54,872 nt of DNA from Anaerolinea sp. (lineage in GTDB: Bacteria; Chloroflexota; Dehalococcoidia; Tepidiformales; Tepidiformaceae): contig PNKC01000014.1 in NCBI GenBank assembly GCA_013822275.1, forward strand, positions 1 to 54,872. The letters are read 5' to 3'. The notes below the pieces were generated by a model. That model had not been told where the DNA came from. It ran no database searches and saw only the letters and a program-made list of their open reading frames with translations. Below, one piece after another: positions 32,547 to 40,433 of this stretch. How positions within the stretch are numbered: position 1 is the first letter of the stretch; each line of letters begins with the position of its first letter. The position numbers were made by a program, and so were the translations under genes.

Positions 32547-32759
32547 ATGGCAAAGGCAAACTGGGCCGAGATCGAGGCGCTGGTGAAGGACTGGTTCGAC
32601 CAGGGCCTGCAGCCCGACCGGAATGATCTGCTGGAGCTGGCAAACAGCACCGATGCGAGCGACGACGTGATCGACGCCCTCGACACGCTGGGGCAGCGGC
32701 CCGTGGAGTCTCTCGCCAGCTTGAAGGACCAACTGGCGAAGAACGGCGCGCTCGCGTGA
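32547..32759 (+). CDS. Small helical protein (DUF2795-like)
   Basis: A 70-residue acidic protein. The stretch DRNDLLELANSTDASDDVIDALDTLGQRPVESLASLKDQL has the helical repeat and spacing of DUF2795 proteins, although it is shorter than most. AAGGAG lies at optimal spacing before the ATG. It follows nuoB by 63 bp. Function unknown; the family match is my judgement from pattern only. Confidence 0.55.
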   Translation: MAKANWAEIEALVKDWFDQGLQPDRNDLLELANSTDASDDVIDALDTLGQRPVESLASLKDQLAKNGALA

Positions 32760-32837
32760 CGGGCTCCCGCGCCGGCAGGATGCGGAGACGGACCGGCTGG
32801 CTGCGGAGAACGCCGAACCTGGCATGACCGCCCGCGA

Positions 32838-33194
32838 GTGACGGGACGCGTTTACCTTGACGAGGACTCTGGCGACAAGCGGCTCCTCCTCGTCCTGAAG
32901 TCGAACGGGATCGACGCGCTGTCCGCGGCCGAAGTTGGCATGCTCGGGGCATCTGAGGCCGAACAGTTAGCCTTCGCCGCAAATGCCCAACGCACATTGG
33001 TCAGTGCAAACCGGGGCGATTTCATGCGCATCCATTCGGAGTGGGCATCGCGTGGGCTATCGCATTCCGGAATCGTGTTGCTTCATCACCGTGTCTCAGT
33101 GGGCGAGAACTCACGCCGCTTGCGGAACCTGCTCACGCAGGTCGAGGCGACCCGGCTGACGGATGGCATCTGGTTTCTAAGTAACTGGGTGTAG
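32838..33194 (+). CDS. DUF5615 PIN-like toxin family protein
   Basis: A 118-residue protein of the Mut7-C/PIN-like DUF5615 type. It has the N-terminal VYLDEDSGDKRLLLVLKSNGID (acidic pair), the central SEAEQLAFAANAQRTLVSANRGDFMRIH (Asp of the DF motif) and HSGIVLLHH. Members are usually toxins beside a DUF433 antitoxin. No such partner is intact here; only a short frame without a start codon, ending in a GTGA overlap with this gene, lies upstream (up to 32841). Composition is less GC-rich than the neighbours, suggesting transfer. Confidence 0.75.
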   Translation: MTGRVYLDEDSGDKRLLLVLKSNGIDALSAAEVGMLGASEAEQLAFAANAQRTLVSANRGDFMRIHSEWASRGLSHSGIVLLHHRVSVGENSRRLRNLLTQVEATRLTDGIWFLSNWV

Positions 33195-33200
33195 CGCGTC

Positions 33201-34007
33201 CTACCACTCATCCTCTGGCACTCCGCCCTCCGCCAGCCGCTCCGTGCCGCCCCAGCGCGTGCGGCGGAAGTGCTCGGCGTACTCCAGCCCGTATTTCTTG
33301 CCGACGGCCGCCGCTCCCGTTCGAACCCGGTTCGCGATGAACTCGCGGTAGTCGCGCGGGTCCAGTGACGTAATCGTGGGCACGTCAAAGGGTGCGGAAG
33401 CGATCTGCGCCTGGGCCTCCGCGACGGTGAGCGCCATCTGGTTGGTGTGCTCCCAGAGTGCCCGGATCTTCCGCTCGATCGGCTCGCCGCTGATGTCCAC
33501 CACCCGGTTCGTGTCCCGCGGGTTCTTCGCGAAGAAGTACGTCTGCGGCACCAGCCAGGGCGCGAGCCCGGCGGCGACCTGGTCCGGGTGGTAGAGCGGG
33601 AAGTGGCTGAAGCTCGCTGCCTCCATCGCCGCCCACGCCACCGACCGGTGGTCCTGGTGGTTCTCGTACGGCGCCCAGGGATCGAACGTGAAGACGATCT
33701 CTGGCTGCAGGTGGCGGATCCGCTCCATGAACTGGCCGCGAAGGACGTTGAGCGGCACGTCCGCCAGCTCGCCGTCGGCGTAGTCGAGACATTCGACGCT
33801 CGCCAACCCGAGCACCCGGCCGGCGGCTTCCGGCTCGCTCAGGCGGACCGCGAACATCTCATCCCGCGTCAGTTCGAAGGTGCCCTTCGTGTTGTCGGTC
33901 GCGAGCACGAGGTGGACCTGGTGGCCGAGAAGGCAGAGCTTCGCGATCGTCCCGCCGGCGAAGAACTCCATGTCGTCGCCGTGGGCCGTGAGGACAAGCA
34001 CGTTCAC
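33201..34007 (-). CDS. PIG-L family deacetylase (LmbE-like)
   Basis: A 268-residue zinc-dependent N-acetylglucosaminyl deacetylase-like protein. The zinc motif AHGDDMEFFAGG (usual AHPDDE) is at residues 8-19 and the second ligand set is YENHQDHR at about 118. FDPWAPY precedes it. In the AHPDDE motif the Pro is replaced by Gly. Members deacetylate amino sugars in thiol cofactors, glycolipids and antibiotics. The GTG start overlaps the stop of the ceramidase-like gene by 4 bp (GTGA) and has AAGGAGGTG upstream, so the two are translated together. Confidence 0.9.
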   Translation of the reverse strand: MNVLVLTAHGDDMEFFAGGTIAKLCLLGHQVHLVLATDNTKGTFELTRDEMFAVRLSEPEAAGRVLGLASVECLDYADGELADVPLNVLRGQFMERIRHLQPEIVFTFDPWAPYENHQDHRSVAWAAMEAASFSHFPLYHPDQVAAGLAPWLVPQTYFFAKNPRDTNRVVDISGEPIERKIRALWEHTNQMALTVAEAQAQIASAPFDVPTITSLDPRDYREFIANRVRTGAAAVGKKYGLEYAEHFRRTRWGGTERLAEGGVPEDEW

Positions 34008-35320
34008 GCGGACACCTCCTTAAGGACGCTCACGGCGGTATCTATGAGGATGCCATCCGCCTCTGGCGCGAAGGGCGTGACCCCGGCTTCGTATCCTCCC
34101 TGCTCGTAGGCTTCCGGGCGGCAGAAGTAGCCGGGGTAATCGTTCGCGTAGGTGATGACGAGCAGATCGTCGAGCCCGCTCAGGCGGCGGATGTCTTCCT
34201 GGGTCTCGACGAACACTTCGCCCGGCAGGCAGACTGCGAAGAGCCCGTCGCCAAGGCGGAAGGCCTGTACCTCTTCGTCACGCATCGGCTCCTTGCCGCG
34301 CGTGCGGGCGAGGGCGACGCGCTCCATGCGGGCGGCGGTCAGGCGCTCCATGACGCGCCGCCGGGGCTCGCCGGGCGGCAGGCCGTGCTGTTCTGATTCG
34401 AGTGCGTCGATGAGCGCGGCCATCGTCTCGTCGTCGGGGCCGCTGCGATACGGCACCTGGACGGTGCGGCTGACCGCCCTCAGTCCGGCCTCGCCGATAA
34501 GGCGCCCGGCGGTCACCGGCTTGTCCGTGAATTCGTCCCAGCGAATATTCGCCGCCTGGTGGTTGATGCCGAGCGGACGCAATTCCTGCGACAACGCCGC
34601 AGCCTTCGCCCCCACGACACTGCCAAGCCGGTAGACCTCATCGAACCGCTGCTCGATCCACGCCGGGTTGATGTTTCCGCAGGCGCCGTTGAAGTAGATG
34701 CCGCGCCCGCCGGTTATCCGTTCGATCAGGCGGCAGGCTTCGCCCGGCCACTCGGCGGTTATCTCCAGGTTGGCGCCGGTCATGGTCGTCGGGTGGCAGG
34801 CGTAACGGGCGATGGTGGCGATGTTCCGCCCAGCGGGCGTGTCGGCGGCGAGTACGTCGAGGCGGTGGTCGATGGGCCAGTCCGGGTGGCGCCGGTTCTG
34901 GGCGATGCTGTCGAGCGGCGTCGTTCCGTACTTCAGGACGCCTTCGGTGGCGTCCCGGTGTGCCACCCGCACGGCGCCAGCGATCTTCCGCGCCGTTTCC
35001 TCCACGAGCACGGGCTCGCCCTTTCCCCGGACGCCCGCTGGCCCCGCGTGGGTGTGGGTCGCTGCCACAAGCACGTTCTGGGGCGGGATGCCCGGCCGCT
35101 CGGCGATCAGCTCTCGCGCCCGCTGGGCGAGGAAGCTGCCGATGCCTATGAGGTCGCAGACCACGAGCGCGAGCTGCGTCGTCCCGTCGTCCAGGTACAG
35201 GCAGCGGGCATACAACGGGTCATGCACGCCAAGCGAAACGTCCGTCCGCCCGCCGTAGCCATCCAGCGCGGTGCCGACAGGCGGGGTGATATCGATAGCG
35301 GAAGCGCCGATACGGAGCAT
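34004..35320 (-). CDS. Neutral/alkaline ceramidase N-terminal domain-like hydrolase
   Basis: A 438-residue protein. The start IGASAIDITPPVGTALDGYGGR and the metal-site motifs ATHTHAGPAGV (two His) and ARYACHPTTM match the ceramidase_alk family, followed by FNGACGNINP. There is no signal peptide, unlike many ceramidases, so it probably acts in the cytoplasm and may be an amidase or lactonase with a different substrate. The C-terminal YANDYPGYFCRPEAYEQGGYEA is the usual end of this fold. Its ATG directly follows the TAG of the nuclease-like gene, and its stop overlaps the PIG-L gene. Confidence 0.88.
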   Translation of the reverse strand: MLRIGASAIDITPPVGTALDGYGGRTDVSLGVHDPLYARCLYLDDGTTQLALVVCDLIGIGSFLAQRARELIAERPGIPPQNVLVAATHTHAGPAGVRGKGEPVLVEETARKIAGAVRVAHRDATEGVLKYGTTPLDSIAQNRRHPDWPIDHRLDVLAADTPAGRNIATIARYACHPTTMTGANLEITAEWPGEACRLIERITGGRGIYFNGACGNINPAWIEQRFDEVYRLGSVVGAKAAALSQELRPLGINHQAANIRWDEFTDKPVTAGRLIGEAGLRAVSRTVQVPYRSGPDDETMAALIDALESEQHGLPPGEPRRRVMERLTAARMERVALARTRGKEPMRDEEVQAFRLGDGLFAVCLPGEVFVETQEDIRRLSGLDDLLVITYANDYPGYFCRPEAYEQGGYEAGVTPFAPEADGILIDTAVSVLKEVSA

Positions 35321-36190
35321 CTAACTTCCTCCGATGCCCAACGACTTGTTCTGGTGGACCAGCTGACTGACGAATGGGATGGAAGACTCCATTTCCATGG
35401 CTCCAAACACTTGCGCCCAGGTCAGGTCTTCGGGGCGTGCCGCGCTTCGCGAGACCACTATCTGTGTGTGGCTCACGGCGAGCAGCTTTCCAAACAGGTG
35501 AGCCTGGATGTCAAACTGTCGCCAGGGCTTTTTGTAGGTCGGGAAGGCCCTCCGGAGCGCCTCTGCGTCGTCGCCGCTCGGGTACGTGCCCTCCCCGCTC
35601 TCGAGTTTCGCCTCCACGCATAAGACCGGTTGGCCCGGCAGCATCAGCACCAGGTCCGGCTTGATGTTGAAGCACCATTTGAGCTTCGCCAGAGCCTCTA
35701 TAACCCCGAAGGGCACGTCCTTGCCTCCGTTCACATGCTTAAGCATGGCAGGAATCGACCATCGGCCGGGCGACGAGATGTCGTGTTTGACGCTTCGACC
35801 CGCGCGACCCATGAACCGCTCGTTAAAGGTTGCCGGATCTGCGGCCGACGGGATGTCGAAATCGGTGAGTCCACTTCGGTCGAGGAGCAGCCGAATGCGG
35901 GTGTGCTTCGCCTGGTTGATGCTTGCCAGTGCGCCGACTGTTCGCCTCACCCCGGGGTGACTCAAAGGAGCATTCAGTAGTTCCCAAGCGTCCCTCAGGA
36001 ACGCAAACTCAAGGTAGATCTCAGCCTCGTCCAGGTATTCTGTGGGATAACTCGATCCCGTCCGCGCGTTCACGACGTTGAGGAAGGCGCCGAGGTTTGG
36101 ACCTTTCTGCATCAGAAGGTGCGCCAGCACGGCACAGAACTGCCGCTCCTCGCGGACGAATGTGTAGAAGGGTCGTTTGGGGTCCAGCAT
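35321..36190 (-). CDS. Unknown protein with PD-(D/E)XK nuclease-like core
   Basis: A 289-residue protein that I do not recognise as a named family. A nuclease-like core is visible in KPDLVLMLPGQPVLCVEAKLESGEG: Asp, then E-A-K on the next strand, followed by QFDIQAHLFG, the Gln/aromatic helix that often completes the site. The N-terminal half is helical (EERQFCAVLAHLLMQKGPNLGAFL). Base composition is lower in GC than the surroundings. I chose the ATG at 36190 because GGAG lies six bases upstream; a TTG four codons earlier would overlap that site. The TAG abuts the start of the ceramidase-like gene. Confidence 0.65.
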   Translation of the reverse strand: MLDPKRPFYTFVREERQFCAVLAHLLMQKGPNLGAFLNVVNARTGSSYPTEYLDEAEIYLEFAFLRDAWELLNAPLSHPGVRRTVGALASINQAKHTRIRLLLDRSGLTDFDIPSAADPATFNERFMGRAGRSVKHDISSPGRWSIPAMLKHVNGGKDVPFGVIEALAKLKWCFNIKPDLVLMLPGQPVLCVEAKLESGEGTYPSGDDAEALRRAFPTYKKPWRQFDIQAHLFGKLLAVSHTQIVVSRSAARPEDLTWAQVFGAMEMESSIPFVSQLVHQNKSLGIGGS

Positions 36191-36250
36191 TGATCGCTCC
36201 AACCGGGATTGGTCGCGGATTCTACCCGCCGGCGAGCCTCGCTGTGCCCC

Positions 36251-37549
36251 CTACCGCCCCACCGCCGCCGCAATACTCTCCGCGAGCACGCCGACCAGCG
36301 TGTCGATGTCCTCGCCGTTGATGATGAAGGGCGGGCCGAGCATGACCACGTCCTGGGCACGCCCCGAGCCGCCGGGGTAGAAGAAGACGCCGCGCTTGAG
36401 CCCTTCGGCCGTCACCCGGCTCACCATCTTCGCTTCTGCCGGGAAGCGCTCCATCGTCTCGCGGTTTTGCACGAGCTCGATGCCGAGCATGAGCCCGAGT
36501 CCGCGCACCTCGCCGACGTTCGCCAGCGGCGCAATCTCCTCGTCCAGGCGAGAGCGCAGCACGCCGCCCATCTTGTCGGCCCGGGCCACCAGTTCTTCGC
36601 GCTCCATGATTTCGAGCACCTTGTCCGCCACGGCGCAGGAGGCCGGGTGCCCGGCGAAGGTGTAGAACATCAGGTCCTCGCGCTTCGCCGCCAGCGGGGC
36701 CACCACCGCCTCGGTCGCGTACAGCCCGCCCATGGGGGCGTAGCCGCCAGCGAGGCCCTTGCCGCCGACCATGATGTCCGGCACAACGCCCCACTGGTCC
36801 ACACCGAACTTCTTGCCGGTGCGGCCGAAGCCGGTCATCACTTCATCGGCGATGACGAGGACGCCGTGGCGGTGACAGACTTCGACCGCGCGCCGCCAGT
36901 AGTCCTCCGGCGGCAGCATCACGCCACCCGAAGAGCCGACGACTGGCTCGGCGATGAAGGCCGCGACGGTGTCAGGCCCCTCTTCGACGATGACGCGTTC
37001 AAGCTCCGCGACCGGGTCCGGACCGGGTCCGGCGCCGAGGATGCGATAGGGTGACGGCGCCTTCGGGAAGGGGATCAGGATCGGTTCGAACCCCACCCGC
37101 CGGCCAACGTGGTTGCCCACGGAAAGCGCCCCCAGGCTGACACCGTGGTAGCTGATGTCCAGCCCGATGACCTTCCAGCGCTCCGTCCGCCCAGCCGCGA
37201 CGTGGTGCTGGCGCGCGAGCCGCAGGGCCGCTTCAACGGATTCGGAGCCGCCGCTGGTGAAGGTGGCGCGCGTCATGCGGGGCGGCAGCCAGTTGTTGAC
37301 CAGCCGGTCGACCAGGCGAGTGCGGGATTCGGTCTGGAACGGCGGGATGACGTAGGTCAGGCGCTCCATCTCGCGCGCCGCAACTTCCGCCACCTCGCGC
37401 CGCCCATGGCCGATGTTCATGACGATGGCGCCGCCGCCCGCATCGAGGATGCGCTGCCCCGAGGGAGTGATCAGGTACGCCCCCTCCGCGCGGTCAATGG
37501 CGAAGGGCACGCCGCCGGGGACGAAGGCCATCCGGGTCGCTGTATCCAT
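36251..37549 (-). CDS. Class III aminotransferase (aspartate aminotransferase family)
   Basis: A 432-residue PLP enzyme. The cofactor phosphate loop is TSGGSESVEAALRLAR, the Asp binding the pyridine nitrogen is in VLVIADEVMTGFGRTGK, and the Schiff-base Lys is in MVGGKGLAGGY. These and the SYHG motif place it among omega-amino acid:pyruvate/4-aminobutyrate aminotransferases. TAGGAT ends eight bases before the ATG with no ribosome binding site, again suggesting a leaderless message. The amino donor cannot be assigned. ppdK lies upstream in the same direction, 43 bp away. Confidence 0.9.
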   Translation of the reverse strand: MDTATRMAFVPGGVPFAIDRAEGAYLITPSGQRILDAGGGAIVMNIGHGRREVAEVAAREMERLTYVIPPFQTESRTRLVDRLVNNWLPPRMTRATFTSGGSESVEAALRLARQHHVAAGRTERWKVIGLDISYHGVSLGALSVGNHVGRRVGFEPILIPFPKAPSPYRILGAGPGPDPVAELERVIVEEGPDTVAAFIAEPVVGSSGGVMLPPEDYWRRAVEVCHRHGVLVIADEVMTGFGRTGKKFGVDQWGVVPDIMVGGKGLAGGYAPMGGLYATEAVVAPLAAKREDLMFYTFAGHPASCAVADKVLEIMEREELVARADKMGGVLRSRLDEEIAPLANVGEVRGLGLMLGIELVQNRETMERFPAEAKMVSRVTAEGLKRGVFFYPGGSGRAQDVVMLGPPFIINGEDIDTLVGVLAESIAAAVGR

Positions 37550-37557
37550 GGGGCGTC

Positions 37558-37563
37558 ATCCTA
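37558..37563 (-). promoter_or_regulatory. -10 box of the aminotransferase gene (leaderless type)
   Basis: TAGGAT on the minus strand in the 43-bp gap between ppdK and the aminotransferase gene, eight bases before the ATG. Confidence 0.45.
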
Positions 37564-37592
37564 CGCCCTCGCCGGAGTCGTGTGCCCCTCGC

Positions 37593-40202
37593 CTACTTGT
37601 CTTTTGCCTCTTTGCCGAGTTCGGCCTGCGCCGCCGCAAGGCGCGCCACCGGCACGCGGTAGGGGCTGCACGAGACATAGTCCAACCCGTTGCGGACGAA
37701 GAACTCGACCGAGCTGGGGTCGCCCCCGTGCTCCCCGCAAACGCCCACCTTCAGCTTCGGGTTCGTCGCCCGTCCGCGCTCGACGCCCATCTTCACGAGC
37801 TGGCCCACCCCTTCCTGGTCCAGCACCTGGAAGGGGTCGTCCGCGAAGATCTTGCGGTCCACGTAGGCCGGGATGAAGCGCGCGCTGTCGTCGCGGCTGA
37901 TGCCGAGCGTCGTCTGAGTCAGGTCGTTCGTGCCGAAGGAGAAGAACTCCGCCACTTCGGCGATCTTGTCTGCGACAAGGGCGGCGCGCGGCAGCTCGAT
38001 CATCGTGCCCACCAGGTAGTCGGAGACACCCGCCTTTACGGCCTCGGCGCGGACGATGTCGGTCTGGTTGCGCAGTTCGTCGACAGTGTTGACAAGCGGG
38101 ATCATGACCTCCGGGCGGACGATGATCCCTTCCTCACGGCACTGCTTGGTCGCCGTGAAGATGGCGCGGGCCTGCATCTCGGTAATCTCCGGGTAGATCA
38201 TGCCGAGGCGGCAGCCGCGGAAGCCGAGCATCGGGTTCACCTCGCGCAGGCTCTCCACCTTCGCCTTCAGCCGCTCGAAGGGGATGCCCATCTGCTTCGC
38301 CAGCTCCCGGATCTCCCCATCCTCATGTGGGAGGAACTCGTGCAGCGGCGGGTCCAGCGTGCGGATCGTGACCGGCAGGCCGTCCATCTCCCGGAAGATG
38401 CGGACGAAGTCCTCGCGCTGCAGCGGCTCCACCTTCGCCAGCGCGGCCCTGCGCTCTTCCACGTTCTCGGCGACGATCATCTGGCGGATCGCGTCGATCC
38501 GGTCGCCTTCGAAGAACATGTGCTCCGTGCGGCAGAGGCCGATACCCTCGGCGCCGAACGAGCGCGCGACCTGGGCGTCCTTCGGTGTATCACCGTTCGC
38601 CCGCACGCCAACCTTCCGGAAGGTGTCGGCCCAGCCCATGAGCGTTTCAAAGTCGGCGTCGAGCGAGGGTTCCTGCGTCTCCACGTGGCCGGCGAGGACC
38701 TCGCCGGTGGTCCCGTCCACCGTGAGCATCTCGCCCTTCATGATCGTGGTGCCATTCACGCTGAGCTGCCCGGCGGCGTAGTCGATACGCAGTTCGCCGG
38801 CCCCGGCGACACACGGCTTGCCCATGCCGCGAGCGACGACGGCTGCGTGGGAAGTCATGCCGCCGCGAGCCGTGAGGACCGCCTGGGCGGCGACCATGCC
38901 GTGGAAGTCCTCCGGGGCGGTCTCCACCCGTACGAGGATGACCTTCTCCCCGTTGATCGCCATCGCCGCCGCTTCGTCCGGGTCGAACACAGCCCGGCCG
39001 CTCGCCGCACCCGGGGAGGCAGGCAGGCCCGTGGTCAGGAGCCTGGCGGAGGCGCGCGCCTCCGGGTCCAACGCAGGGTGCAGGAGCTGCTCAATCTGCG
39101 CCGGCTCCACGCGCCGGACGGCGGTCTCGCGGTCGATCACGCCTTCCTTGGTCATCTCCACGGCGATGCGGACGGCGGCGCGGCCCGTGCGCTTGCCGGT
39201 GCGCGTCTGGAGCATATACAGCTTCCCGCGCTCGATCGTGAACTCCATGTCCTGGACATCTTTGTAGTGCGCTTCGAGGGTGCGGGCGATCTGCTCGAAC
39301 TGGCCGTAAACCTGAGGCATCTCGATCTTCATTTCCGAGATCGGCCGTGGGGTTCGCACCCCGGCGACGACGTCTTCGCCCTGGGCGTTTACGAGGTACT
39401 CGCCGTAGAGGACGTGCTCGCCGGTCGAGGGGTTCCGGCTAAAGGCGACACCGGTAGCGCTGTCATCGCCCATGTTGCCGAAGACCATCGACTGTACGTT
39501 CACGGCCGTCCCCAGGTCATCCGGGATCCGGTTGACGCGCCGGTAGTCCACCGCGCGGCGGCCGTTCCACGAGCGGAAGACGGCGGCGATCGCCTGGCCC
39601 AGCTGGTCCATCGGGTCGTCTGGGAACTCGACCTTCGCCTGTTCGCGGACGATCGCCCGGAATCGCGCCGTAATCTCCTCAAGCTCCGCGGTCGAAAGGT
39701 CCGTATCCACGCGCGATTCGCCCTTGGCTGCCTCCATCACCTTCTCGAACTCGCTGCCTTCGACGCCCAGGACAATCTTGCCGAATAGCTGGACGAAGCG
39801 GCGGTGGGCGTCGGCCGCGAAGCGCGGGTTATTCGTCAGGGCGGCCAGGCCGGCCGTGGTCTCGCGGTTCAGGCCAAGGTTGAGCACCGTGTCCATCATC
39901 CCCGGCATGGAGAACTTCCCCCCGGAGCGGACAGAAACCAGCAGTGGGTTGGCCGGGTCCCCCAGCCTCTTTCCTGTCGCCGTCTCGATGCTCCGCAAAG
40001 CGGAGATAACCTGCTCCCAAAGGCCTTCGGGGAAGTGGCCGGCAGCCGAAAACGCGTTGCACGCTTCGGTGGTGATCGTGAACCCGGGGGGGACCGGCGC
40101 CCCGGATCTGGTCATTCCGGCGAGCCCCGCACCCTTACCGCCCAACAGGTCACGCATCGTTTCATTGCCCTCCCGGAAGAGGTACACGTATTTCTTTTCC
40201 AT
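37593..40202 (-). CDS. ppdK: Pyruvate, phosphate dikinase (PpdK)
   Basis: An 869-residue enzyme that interconverts pyruvate and phosphoenolpyruvate. The N-terminal ATP-binding domain starts YVYLFREGNETMRDLLGGKGAGLAGM; the phosphohistidine is in GGMTSHAAVVARGMGKPC; the C-terminal PEP domain has CRTEHMFF, LGFRGCRLG, GTNDLTQTTLG and ends with CGEHGGDPSSV plus SCSPYRVP. Length and order are normal. The ATG at 40202 has AAGGA eight bases upstream; the open frame beyond it lacks homology. It links glycolysis and gluconeogenesis and may allow a pyrophosphate-saving glycolysis. Confidence 0.96.
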   Translation of the reverse strand: MEKKYVYLFREGNETMRDLLGGKGAGLAGMTRSGAPVPPGFTITTEACNAFSAAGHFPEGLWEQVISALRSIETATGKRLGDPANPLLVSVRSGGKFSMPGMMDTVLNLGLNRETTAGLAALTNNPRFAADAHRRFVQLFGKIVLGVEGSEFEKVMEAAKGESRVDTDLSTAELEEITARFRAIVREQAKVEFPDDPMDQLGQAIAAVFRSWNGRRAVDYRRVNRIPDDLGTAVNVQSMVFGNMGDDSATGVAFSRNPSTGEHVLYGEYLVNAQGEDVVAGVRTPRPISEMKIEMPQVYGQFEQIARTLEAHYKDVQDMEFTIERGKLYMLQTRTGKRTGRAAVRIAVEMTKEGVIDRETAVRRVEPAQIEQLLHPALDPEARASARLLTTGLPASPGAASGRAVFDPDEAAAMAINGEKVILVRVETAPEDFHGMVAAQAVLTARGGMTSHAAVVARGMGKPCVAGAGELRIDYAAGQLSVNGTTIMKGEMLTVDGTTGEVLAGHVETQEPSLDADFETLMGWADTFRKVGVRANGDTPKDAQVARSFGAEGIGLCRTEHMFFEGDRIDAIRQMIVAENVEERRAALAKVEPLQREDFVRIFREMDGLPVTIRTLDPPLHEFLPHEDGEIRELAKQMGIPFERLKAKVESLREVNPMLGFRGCRLGMIYPEITEMQARAIFTATKQCREEGIIVRPEVMIPLVNTVDELRNQTDIVRAEAVKAGVSDYLVGTMIELPRAALVADKIAEVAEFFSFGTNDLTQTTLGISRDDSARFIPAYVDRKIFADDPFQVLDQEGVGQLVKMGVERGRATNPKLKVGVCGEHGGDPSSVEFFVRNGLDYVSCSPYRVPVARLAAAQAELGKEAKDK

Positions 40203-40433
40203 GCCGTTCGTCCTTCTTCGCCGCGCGCGCGGGCGCAGCCAGTTCCGCCAACCGGGGAGCCGTTCCCGGCGGGCAACGCATTCTCGCAAGCGGCGCGATT
40301 CCGGCCAATGTCCACCCGGCCCCTGGACCGCGCCTCAACGTCCCCAACGGGCCCAATGCTGCCCAGAACACGGAGTCTGCTACCATCGATCATAGGCCGT
40401 GCCGCGGATCGCGCACGCCGCCTCCTTTAGCCC

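Noticed and set aside
37413-39788. A 791-codon plus-strand open frame opposite ppdK
   Set aside because: ppdK on the other strand has all catalytic motifs. The antisense frame has no recognisable motif and is expected from strong third-position GC bias.
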